Source: Nitrospirillum pindoramense (lineage in GTDB: Bacteria; Pseudomonadota; Alphaproteobacteria; Azospirillales; Azospirillaceae). Taken from it: a stretch of DNA of 64,000 bases. Every line of letters starts with the position of its first letter. The stretch's first letter is position 1. The notes beneath the pieces were generated by a model, which was not told the origin of the DNA, did not search any database, and was given only the letters and a program-made list of their open reading frames with translations. The stretch covers positions 164,819 to 228,818 of the forward strand of contig NZ_VITR01000012.1 of NCBI RefSeq assembly GCF_007827955.1, in the 5' to 3' direction. Shown here one piece after another: positions 26,790 through 34,470 of the stretch. The position numbers were made by a program, and so were the translations under genes.

Positions 26790-28313
26790 ATGTCCGCCCC
26801 TGCCTTTTCTTCCTTCCGTCCGCTGCGGCGGCTGGGCGCCCGGCTGTTGGTGTCCACCGCCCTGCTGGTGCCGGCCGCCTGCGCCTGGGTGCCCGATGTC
26901 GGGCCCGCGCCGGTGCCGCGCGATGCCGCCAGCTTCGCCACCCAGGCCAGCTTCGCCACCCCCGCGTCCGAAGCCACCGTCCAGTGGCCGCAGGACCGGT
27001 GGTGGACGGCCTATGGCGATCCCCAACTGAATGCCTTGATCGACGAAGGTTTGGCCGGGGCGCCGGACTTGGCGGCCGCGGCGGCGCGGCTGCGCAAGGC
27101 GGAGTCATTGGCCGACCAGGCCGACTCGGCCCTGCTGCCGCACCTCACGGCCAACGCCCAGGTGACGGAAGACAAGCAAAGCTATCGCTACCTGTTCCCG
27201 CCCGCCTTCGTGCCCAAGGGCTATCATGAGGTGCCGCGCGGCACCCTGGACCTCAGCTACGATTTCGACTTCTGGGGGAAGAACCGGGCCAGCCTGGCCG
27301 CCGCCACGTCCGAGGCCGAGGAGGCGCGGGCGGAACTGGCGCAGGCCCGCCTGACCCTGTCGGCCAGCATCGCCGCGGCCTACGCCGACCTGGCGCAGCA
27401 GGTGGCCGACCGTGACGCCGCCGCGGAGGCGGTGGACGTGCGGGCGCGCAGCGCCAACCTGACCCGCCAGCGCCGGGACAACGGCCTGGAAACCCTGGGT
27501 GCCGTGCGTCAGGCCGAGGCGCGCGAGGCCGCCGCCCGGGGGGATCTGGCGGCGGAGGATGAGGCCATCGCCCTGACCCGCAACCGGCTGGCCGCGCTGA
27601 TCGGGGCGGGGCCCGACCGGGGCCTTGCCATCCAGCCGCCCTCCCAGGCCCGTCTCAAGGCGTTCGGCCTGCCGGCGACGCTGGCCGCCGACCTCCTGGG
27701 CCGCCGCCCCGACGTGGTCGCCGCCCGGCTCAAGGTGGAGGCGGAGGCCAAGCGGATCGACGTGGCCAAGGCATCTTTCTATCCCAACGTGAATCTGTCC
27801 GCGTATTTCGGGTTCCAGACCCTGGGCCTGAACGCCTTGACCAAGTCCGGCGCCACCATCGGCAGCGTCGGCCCCGCCATCAGCCTTCCCCTGTTCGATG
27901 GCGGCTCACTGGCCGCCCAGTACCGGGGCGCGCGGGCGGATTATGACGCCGCCGTCGCCGACTATGACAACACCGTCGCCAAGGCGCTGCAGGACGTGGC
28001 CGATGCCGCCGCCAGCACCCGCGCGCTGGAGGAACGCCTGAGCCATGCCCGCGACGCGCTGACCGCCGCGGCCGACGCGTACCGCATCGCCACCGCCCGG
28101 TACGAAGGCAAGCTGTCCACCTACCTCGATGTGCTGACGGCCGAGGACACGCTGATCACCGACCGACGCGCCCTGGCGGATTTGCAGGCCCGCGCCTTCA
28201 CGCTGGACGTGTCCCTCGTCCGCGCGCTGGGCGGCGGCTACCAGTCCGCCACCCCGGCTGCCCAAACCCCGGCTGCCCAAACCCCGGCTGCCCAAACCAT
28301 CGCCGCCCGCTGA
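26790..28313 (+). CDS. Outer-membrane efflux lipoprotein, NodT family
   Basis: TolC-like outer-membrane channel, 507 aa. The lipobox VPAAC follows a short signal peptide (residues 1-32), giving a lipid-anchored N-terminal Cys. Two repeated OEP domains follow (about 60-260 and 275-465). ATG 26790 is chosen because AAGG lies seven bases upstream; ATG 26772 would start inside the operator. The C-terminal tail has three copies of PAAQT. It is first in an operon with a membrane fusion protein and an MFS pump, together forming an EmrAB-TolC-like exporter. Confidence 0.88.
   Translation: MSAPAFSSFRPLRRLGARLLVSTALLVPAACAWVPDVGPAPVPRDAASFATQASFATPASEATVQWPQDRWWTAYGDPQLNALIDEGLAGAPDLAAAAARLRKAESLADQADSALLPHLTANAQVTEDKQSYRYLFPPAFVPKGYHEVPRGTLDLSYDFDFWGKNRASLAAATSEAEEARAELAQARLTLSASIAAAYADLAQQVADRDAAAEAVDVRARSANLTRQRRDNGLETLGAVRQAEAREAAARGDLAAEDEAIALTRNRLAALIGAGPDRGLAIQPPSQARLKAFGLPATLAADLLGRRPDVVAARLKVEAEAKRIDVAKASFYPNVNLSAYFGFQTLGLNALTKSGATIGSVGPAISLPLFDGGSLAAQYRGARADYDAAVADYDNTVAKALQDVADAAASTRALEERLSHARDALTAAADAYRIATARYEGKLSTYLDVLTAEDTLITDRRALADLQARAFTLDVSLVRALGGGYQSATPAAQTPAAQTPAAQTIAAR
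28251..28295 (+). repeat. Three 15-bp tandem repeats at the 3' end of the efflux channel gene
   Basis: Unit ACCCCGGCTGCCCAA occurs three times without change and encodes repeated PAAQT in the disordered C-terminus. Copy number may vary between strains. Confidence 0.85.
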
Positions 28314-28343
28314 CCTGCCCGCCCGTTCCCAAGGATCGTTTCC

Positions 28344-29546
28344 ATGTCCACACCCTCCCGCTCCCCCGTCGCCGGGGCGACCGAACCCTCCTCCGTCCAT
28401 GTCCTGGCGCCGGCGCCGAAAGGCCCGTCGACGCGAACCCGGCTGTTCGCCGGCTTGGGTGCCGTTGTCCTGCTGGCGGGACTGGGGTATGGCGGTTACC
28501 GCCTGGTGATGGGCGGCCGCTATGTCTCCACCGACAACGCCTATGTCAACGCCGACGCGGCCGAGGTCACGTCGTCCGTCGACGGCACCGTCCGGGCCGT
28601 GCCGGTGGTGGATACCCAGGCGGTGAAGAAGGGCGACGTGCTGGTGGTCATCGACGACACCGACACCCGCATCGCCCTGGCCCAGGCGCAGGCGCAACTG
28701 GGCCAGGCGGAACGCCGGGTCCGGGGGTATTTCGCCAACGAGGGCGCGTTGGCGGCCCAGGTGGCGGCGCGCGACGCCGACAGCGTCCGGGCCGAGGCGC
28801 AACTGACCTCCGCCCAGGCCGATTTCGACAAGGCCCGGATTGACCTGGAACGGCGCAAGGCGCTGGCCGCCTCCGGCGCGGTGTCGGGTGATGAGCTGAC
28901 CAGCGCTCAGAACGCCTTCGCCACCGCCACGGCCAACCTGGCCGTGGCCAAGGCCACCCGGGCGCAGGCCGCGGCCAACCGCGCCGCCGCCCAGGGCTCG
29001 CAAAAGGTCAACACGGTGCTGATCGCCGACAGCGACGTGGCCACCAATCCCGAGGTCATGGCCGCCCGCGCCAAGGTGGACCAGGCCCAGGTGGACCTGG
29101 GCCGCACCGTGGTGCGTGCGCCCTTCGACGGCGTCGTCGCCCGCCGCCAGGTGCAGGTGGGCCAGCGCATCAAGGCCGACAGCGTGCTGATGAGCGTGGT
29201 GCCCGTGGGGCAGGCTTATGTCGACGCCAATTTCAAGGAAGTGCAGTTGGCCCATGTGCGCCCCGGCCAGCCGGTGGAACTGACGGCCGACCTCTACGGC
29301 GGCGATGTCACTTTCCATGGCCAGGTGGCCGGTTTGGCCGGCGGCACCGGCTCCGCCTTCGCCGTCATCCCGGCGCAGAACGCCACCGGCAACTGGATCA
29401 AAGTGGTGCAGCGCGTGCCGGTGCGTATCACGCTGGATCCCAATGAACTGGCCGTGCACCCCCTGCGCGTCGGCCTGTCCATGAACGTGACCATCGATAC
29501 GGCCGGCGCCGACACCCCGTCGGCCGCCGTCCCCAAGACGCACTGA
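28344..29546 (+). CDS. Membrane fusion protein, HlyD/EmrA type
   Basis: Periplasmic adaptor of 400 aa linking an inner-membrane pump to the outer-membrane channel. One membrane segment (about residues 35-57), a biotinyl-lipoyl-like domain (VSTDNAYVNADAAEVTSSVDGTV and later RAPFDGVVARRQVQVGQ), a long coiled coil (about 110-215, rich in AQAQAQL and similar heptads) and a beta-barrel domain are seen. The Ala/Gln-rich coiled coil is of the EmrA length. It follows the channel gene by 30 bp and precedes the pump by 11 bp; one operon under the TetR regulator. Confidence 0.88.
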   Translation: MSTPSRSPVAGATEPSSVHVLAPAPKGPSTRTRLFAGLGAVVLLAGLGYGGYRLVMGGRYVSTDNAYVNADAAEVTSSVDGTVRAVPVVDTQAVKKGDVLVVIDDTDTRIALAQAQAQLGQAERRVRGYFANEGALAAQVAARDADSVRAEAQLTSAQADFDKARIDLERRKALAASGAVSGDELTSAQNAFATATANLAVAKATRAQAAANRAAAQGSQKVNTVLIADSDVATNPEVMAARAKVDQAQVDLGRTVVRAPFDGVVARRQVQVGQRIKADSVLMSVVPVGQAYVDANFKEVQLAHVRPGQPVELTADLYGGDVTFHGQVAGLAGGTGSAFAVIPAQNATGNWIKVVQRVPVRITLDPNELAVHPLRVGLSMNVTIDTAGADTPSAAVPKTH

Positions 29547-29557
29547 GGGGCATTGCC

Positions 29558-31069
29558 ATGAGCAGCGCTGTTCCCGGGGCCGATGCGCCCAAGACCCTGG
29601 TCGGCGGGCAGCTGGCGGTGGCGGCGCTGCTGTTGGCCGCCGCCAACTTCCTGGTGGTGCTGGACACCACCATCGCCAACGTGTCGGTGCCCAACATCGC
29701 CGGCGGCCTGGCCGTGTCCTCCAGCCAGGGCACCTTCGTCATCACCTCCTATTCCGTGGCGGAGGCGGTGACCGTGCCGCTGACCGGCTGGCTGGCGGGG
29801 CGCTTCGGCACCGTGCGCACCTTCGTCACCGCCATGCTGGGCTTCGGCATCTGCTCCGCCCTCTGCGGTTTCGCCCAGTCGCTGGGCATGCTGGTGCTAT
29901 TCCGGGTGTTGCAGGGCTTGGCCGGCGGGCCGCTGATGCCCCTGTCGCAGACCCTGCTGCTGCGGGTGTTCCCCAAGGAGAAGGCGCCCGCCGCCATGGG
30001 CATCTGGGCCATGACCACCCTGGTGGCGCCCATCCTGGGGCCCATCCTGGGCGGCACCCTGTGCGATAACTGGGGCTGGCCCTTCATCTTCTACATCAAC
30101 GTGCCCATCGCCCTCATCTGCGCGGTTGCCTGCTGGGGCTTGCTGAAAAGTTTCGAGACGGCGACGGTCCGTCCCCGCTTCGACCTCATGGGCCTGATCC
30201 TGCTGATCGTCTGGGTGGGCGCCTTGCAGATCATGCTGGACGAGGGCAAGGACCTGGACTGGTTCTCCTCTTCCACCATCGTGGCTTTGGCCATCGTCGC
30301 CGTCATTGGCCTGGCCGCCTTCCTCATCTGGGAACTGACGGAGGCGCATCCGGTGGTGGAGCTGAAGGTCTTCCGCCATCGCGGCTTCGCCATGGCGGTG
30401 CTGACCATCAGCTTGGGCTTCGGCGCCTTTTTCGGGGCCACCGTCCTGACGCCGCTGTGGCTGCAAAGCAATATGGGCTACACCGCCACCTGGGCGGGCT
30501 ATGCCACGGCGGCCACCGGGGTGCTGGCGGTCATGGCGGCCCCCATGGTGGCCAACATGTCGGCCAAGGTCGATCCCCGGCCCCTGGTTTTCTTCGGGCT
30601 CATGTGGCTGGCGGGCGTCACCCTGTACCGCAGCGGCTCGACCCCCGACATGACCTATGGGCAGATTTCCCTGCCGCTGCTGATGCAGGGGCTGGGCATG
30701 CCCTTCTTCTTCGTGCCCTTGACCGGCCTGGCGCTGGCCAGCGTGAATGTGGAGGAGACCGCGTCGGCGGCGGGCCTCATGAACTTCCTGCGCACCCTGT
30801 CCGGCGCCTTCGCTACCTCCCTCGTCAATACGCTGTGGGAGGATGGCGCCACCCGCAACCGGGCCGAACTGGTGGACCTGCTGCGGCCCGGCCTGATCGG
30901 CGACGGCCTGTCCATCCACCAGTTGGACAGCCTGGTCCAGGGCCAGGGGGTCATGCTGGCGACGAACCAGATTTTCCTGGGGGTGGCCGTCGCCTTCGCC
31001 CTCTCGGCCCTGGTGATCTGGTTGGCGCCCAAGCCGACACGGGTGGCCGACACCACGGGGGTACATTGA
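29558..31069 (+). CDS. MFS drug efflux pump, DHA2 (EmrB/QacA) family
   Basis: Proton-driven exporter of 503 aa with 14 predicted membrane helices. DHA2 features are clear: NFLVVLDTTIANVSVPNIAG in helix 1 (motif D1), the GWLAGRFGTVRTF loop (motif A), RVLQGLAGGPLMPLSQTLL (motif B) and a proline/glycine-rich LGPILGGTL (motif C). With the fusion protein and outer-membrane channel it builds an EmrAB-type tripartite pump for hydrophobic toxins. It ends the operon, with a terminator 16 bases after the stop. Confidence 0.9.
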   Translation: MSSAVPGADAPKTLVGGQLAVAALLLAAANFLVVLDTTIANVSVPNIAGGLAVSSSQGTFVITSYSVAEAVTVPLTGWLAGRFGTVRTFVTAMLGFGICSALCGFAQSLGMLVLFRVLQGLAGGPLMPLSQTLLLRVFPKEKAPAAMGIWAMTTLVAPILGPILGGTLCDNWGWPFIFYINVPIALICAVACWGLLKSFETATVRPRFDLMGLILLIVWVGALQIMLDEGKDLDWFSSSTIVALAIVAVIGLAAFLIWELTEAHPVVELKVFRHRGFAMAVLTISLGFGAFFGATVLTPLWLQSNMGYTATWAGYATAATGVLAVMAAPMVANMSAKVDPRPLVFFGLMWLAGVTLYRSGSTPDMTYGQISLPLLMQGLGMPFFFVPLTGLALASVNVEETASAAGLMNFLRTLSGAFATSLVNTLWEDGATRNRAELVDLLRPGLIGDGLSIHQLDSLVQGQGVMLATNQIFLGVAVAFALSALVIWLAPKPTRVADTTGVH

Positions 31070-31084
31070 CGCGGGGGACAGGCG

Positions 31085-31118
31085 GGGCCCCCCCGGCTGA
31101 GCGCCAGGGGGGCCCTTT
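31085..31118 (+). terminator. Terminator after the efflux operon
   Basis: GGGCCCCCC and GGGGGGCCC arms (9 bp) with a 13-base loop, then TTT. It lies between the convergent pump and TonB receptor genes and could serve both. Confidence 0.7.
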
Positions 31119-31147
31119 GGTATCGCCCTGCCGATTTGGCGGATGGG

Positions 31148-33346
31148 TCAGAAAGTATAAGACGCCTTCACGCCGAACTCGCTGCGATCATTGTTGCGGA
31201 TGATTTCGGTGAAGCCGGCGAAGGCGTCGTCCAGCCGGCCCACGTCATAGCGCTTGTTGAAGATGTTCTCGCCATACACGGCGGCCGTCCAGCTTCCCTG
31301 GGCCGGCGTATAGGCGATGTTGAAGCCAACCAGGCTGCGGGACTTGATTAGATTATAGGCGTCATTGGCCGCCTGCCCGTATTCCTTGCCGCGGTAGGAA
31401 TAGTCGATGCGGGCGTCGATGGTGCCGCTGTCCAGGAACAGGTGGTATTGTGGCGCCACCGACAGGGTCCATTGCGGCGTCAAGGCCGGGGTGAAGCCCA
31501 CCTTGATGGCGGTGGCGTCTCCCGGTACCGCTGTAATGCGGGCATCGATGAAGCCGACGGAGGTCTGGATATCGAAAGCCTTGCTCAGCTTCAGGGTCCC
31601 CTCCACCTCGACGCCCTTGGCCTCCGACTGGCCGGCGCTTTCGATGCGGGTGTTGAAGCCCGTGGCCGATGGTTGCGACACCTCCAGGGGCAGGTCGGTA
31701 TATTCGGTATAGAAGCCCGAGACGTTCATCTGCAGCAGGTCGAAGAAGACGCCCTTGATGCCCGTCTCGTAATTGGTGGCGAAGGTGGGGTTGAAGGCGG
31801 TGAAGTAGCTGGGCCCGTTGAACGGCCGGGGCGGAAACCCGCCGCTTTGGTAGCCGCGCGAAATGGTGGCGTAGGCGCTTAAGGATTTACGGATGTCGTA
31901 GGTCGCCGACACGTCCCAGGTGGTGGCGCTCCATGACTGGCTGCGGTAAACCCGCGAGGGGTCGGTCCAGCTGTCGAACTGGGCGCTGGCGTTCTTGTGG
32001 TCGTCGGAATAGCGGGCCCCGGCCGACAGCTTCAGGTCGTCCAGGATCATATAGCCGGCATGGGCGTACACCGCGTAACTGCTGGTCGTCTGCTTGATGT
32101 CGAAATAGCCGCTGGGGCTGATGTAGACGGTGGGGCCGGAATTGGTGTTGCCCTGTTCGTCGCTGGCGTAGGCGCCGACCACGAAGTCCAGCTTGCCGTA
32201 CTCGCCGTTCAACTGCGGCTCCACCGAATATTGCCGGGCGAAGCCGCGTTCCGGGTACGATTCCAGATCAAGGTAGGTCTGGTCGTCATCCAGGCCGCCC
32301 GTGTAATGGGTATAACGGAAGCCGCCCAGCACCTTGGCCGTCAGGTTGTCGTTCAGCTCCCAGTTGGCGGTCAGTGAGGCGCCCCGGTTGCGGATGGTCT
32401 GCTTGAACAGTTCCGGGTGGTTGGAATTGCTGTCGTCCGGGTTGGCGGGCAGCAGGCGTTCGCTGAGGCCCAGCGTGCCTGTGAAGAAAGCGTTGGGGTT
32501 GTTCACCTCCATGGTGGTGGGCGTCTTGCCATAGATGCCGTTCATGGCATCCAGCGTCAGCAGCAGGGAGAAGGTCTCCGACGCCTGCAGCTTCGCGGCG
32601 GCACGGCCCGACACCTCGTTGATCTCACCCACATCCTCTGGCGCGTTCACCTTCAGGGCCCGGCCGATGCCGTCGCGGCGGTTCACGGCGGCGGTGAAGG
32701 AGACCGCCAGCTTGTCGGTGATCCTGGTGTTGGTGTAGACGTCGGCCGCCACCCGGGCGCGGCTTCCCACCTTCAGATCCGCCTTCGTCACCTGTTCATC
32801 GCCGGGCTGTGCGGTGATGACGTTGACGGCGCCGCCGATGGTGTTCTTGCCGTAGAGTGTGCCTTGGGGGCCGCGCAGCACCTCCACCCGCTCGATATTG
32901 GCGAGGGTGAGGTTTGCCCCCATCTGCCGGCCCAGATAAACACCGTCGACATAGACGCCCACGCCCGGGTCGGTGGTGATGATATGGTCCTGCAGGCCGA
33001 TGCCGCGGATGAAAATGGCGGCATGGGCCGGGTTGCCGACGCCGAAGCGGTTGATTTCCAGGTTGGGGACGTATTTGCCGACGTCCGCCAGGTTTTCCAT
33101 GTTCCGCTGCTGCAAATCCTCGGCGGTGAAGGCGGAAATGGCGGCCGGCGTCTCGATGAGGCTTTCCGTTCGCTTGCGCGCCGTGACCACGATTTCCTGA
33201 AAGGTCGTCTCGTCCGCGTTTGTCGCGGTCTGTGCCTGGGCGCTGGCGGCCATGGCCAGCGCGGCGCCGCCCGTCAGCAGGCATTTCAGCTTTCGGCCGG
33301 TCTTTGTTCCAGAAGTGCCCTTTGAATGAACTGCCCTGTTCGACAT
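31148..33346 (-). CDS. TonB-dependent receptor (B), xenobiotic-type
   Basis: 732 aa receptor. Signal peptide ending AASAQAQ, TonB box FQEIVVTARKR, plug with PGVGVYVDGVYLGRQMGAN and RVEVLRGPQGTLYGKNTIGGAVNVIT, and a barrel that ends in ...VKASYTF. The VTARKRTESL..PAAISAFTAEDL pattern marks the large sphingomonad/caulobacter receptor group linked to aromatic or terpenoid compounds and siderophores. A TetR-type palindrome lies 143 bp upstream, so it is probably induced by its ligand. It converges with the efflux operon. The ligand is unknown. Confidence 0.87.
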   Translation of the reverse strand: MSNRAVHSKGTSGTKTGRKLKCLLTGGAALAMAASAQAQTATNADETTFQEIVVTARKRTESLIETPAAISAFTAEDLQQRNMENLADVGKYVPNLEINRFGVGNPAHAAIFIRGIGLQDHIITTDPGVGVYVDGVYLGRQMGANLTLANIERVEVLRGPQGTLYGKNTIGGAVNVITAQPGDEQVTKADLKVGSRARVAADVYTNTRITDKLAVSFTAAVNRRDGIGRALKVNAPEDVGEINEVSGRAAAKLQASETFSLLLTLDAMNGIYGKTPTTMEVNNPNAFFTGTLGLSERLLPANPDDSNSNHPELFKQTIRNRGASLTANWELNDNLTAKVLGGFRYTHYTGGLDDDQTYLDLESYPERGFARQYSVEPQLNGEYGKLDFVVGAYASDEQGNTNSGPTVYISPSGYFDIKQTTSSYAVYAHAGYMILDDLKLSAGARYSDDHKNASAQFDSWTDPSRVYRSQSWSATTWDVSATYDIRKSLSAYATISRGYQSGGFPPRPFNGPSYFTAFNPTFATNYETGIKGVFFDLLQMNVSGFYTEYTDLPLEVSQPSATGFNTRIESAGQSEAKGVEVEGTLKLSKAFDIQTSVGFIDARITAVPGDATAIKVGFTPALTPQWTLSVAPQYHLFLDSGTIDARIDYSYRGKEYGQAANDAYNLIKSRSLVGFNIAYTPAQGSWTAAVYGENIFNKRYDVGRLDDAFAGFTEIIRNNDRSEFGVKASYTF

Positions 33347-33488
33347 TGTTGTCCCCGTCTTTCGTGATTGGATTTGACGAAAGCAGGCCCGATGGATTCC
33401 GCCCTTTTTTTATGGGAACCGCTCCGCCTGTACGGCGTGACCGGCCGCTGACAGCATCGGCGCAGCCAGGGGTTGCGGCAATGGTTTT

Positions 33489-33504
33489 CTGACCATACGG
33501 TCAG
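33489..33504. promoter_or_regulatory. TetR-type operator upstream of TonB receptor B
   Basis: CTGACCATACGGTCAG is a 16-bp dyad with one mismatched pair. Its centre ACCATACGGT differs by one base from the ACCGTACGGT of the efflux operator at 26704-26713. The rest of the 386-bp gap 33347-33732 holds no gene, only the terminator of the next gene. Confidence 0.6.
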
Positions 33505-33665
33505 GTTTTGGCGTTATGGGTAAGCTGGGGTGCCATCTTGCGCATATCGGGGGCCCCGCCCCCTGCGCGGGTGGTATGCCGGTCGGTGGCTGTCCGCCAT
33601 CGGAGAACAGAGGACGTGTCGCCGCTGGTGCGGCGTTCGGTCCGAGTCGAACTGGGGGCGCGCCA

Positions 33666-33700
33666 TGAAAAAGGGCGGTCCCCATGGCCGGGGCCGCCCT
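33666..33700 (-). terminator. Terminator of the small periplasmic protein gene
   Basis: AGGGCGG and CCGCCCT arms extended by CCCC/GGGG with one bulged base, followed on the minus strand by TTTTT. Confidence 0.65.
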
Positions 33701-33732
33701 CGCTGGTCTGTTCCTGTCGGGACGCCGGCGTG

Positions 33733-34272
33733 TCAGTTGATCCGCGTGGCCTTCACCACCCGGCTGCGGCCCACCACCATGGAGTAGCTGCCCAGCAGGC
33801 CGTGCATCACCCGCACCTCGTCACCCGGCTTGGGGTCGAAGGTCAGGGCTTCCTTGCTGACCCAGGTTTGTCCGTTCTCCAGCGTCACGGCGAACAGGCG
33901 ATAGGACAGGGCGACGGACTTCGCCACGGTGGAATGCATCTCCTCCTGCTGTTCGGCGTCGTCCTGGGCCCGCTGCTCCTCCGTCCGGGGCAGCTTCTCC
34001 TTGCCGAACCGGGCCACCGGATCTTCCGGAACGGGCGGGGCGGCCGCCGGGGCATTCGCTGGGGCGGCGGAGGCGACCGGTGTCGCCGGCGCGGTGGCCG
34101 CGGCGGCCGCCAGGGCGTCGTAACAGGCCAGGCGCTGGGTGGCGTCGCCGATGGCCCGGCAGGTGGCCAGCGTGTCGGCGGCCATGGCCATCCGGGGGGC
34201 GGCGGGCGCCACGGCCACGGCCAGCGACAGCGCGGCGGCGGCCTTCATGAGCGGCATGTTCTTGAACGGCAT
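33733..34272 (-). CDS. Exported protein of unknown function with RLACYD motif
   Basis: 179 aa. A signal peptide (cleaved near MAMAAD) is followed by CRAIGDATQRLACYDAL, a two-Cys motif common in small periplasmic proteins of proteobacteria; the cysteines may form a disulfide. Then come an Ala/Pro-rich linker (about 55-80), a charged helix (EEQRAQDDAEQQEEM) and a beta-rich C-terminal domain (LFAVTLENGQTWVSKEAL..VRVMHGLLGSYSMV) that looks SH3-like. No catalytic site is seen. The function is unknown. It has its own terminator and lies between two receptor genes. Confidence 0.65.
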   Translation of the reverse strand: MPFKNMPLMKAAAALSLAVAVAPAAPRMAMAADTLATCRAIGDATQRLACYDALAAAAATAPATPVASAAPANAPAAAPPVPEDPVARFGKEKLPRTEEQRAQDDAEQQEEMHSTVAKSVALSYRLFAVTLENGQTWVSKEALTFDPKPGDEVRVMHGLLGSYSMVVGRSRVVKATRIN

Positions 34273-34401
34273 GATCCGGGATTCCAGGGGTGGGGCCCAA
34301 GGGTCAGGGCGCGGGGGGCGTGATCCGTGGCGTCAGTGTGCCATGGCTTTATACCGGGCGGAATAGGGGTGGCTGTCGGTCCCCGTTGTGCCAAACGCTT
34401 G

Positions 34402-34440
34402 AGGTGAAAAGAAAACGGCGGGCCCCGAGGGACCCGCCGT
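34402..34440 (-). terminator. Rho-independent terminator of TonB receptor C
   Basis: ACGGCGGG/CCCGCCGT (8 bp) with a 10-base loop able to add CCC/GGG pairs, then TTTTCTTTT on the minus strand. It is nearly identical in core to the terminator of receptor A. Confidence 0.8.
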
Positions 34441-34470
34441 CTCTGTACTGAACGCTACGCCTGGGTTCGA

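Noticed and set aside
28251..28295. CRISPR-like repeat
   Set aside because: Three adjacent 15-bp in-frame units with no spacers, inside a coding gene.
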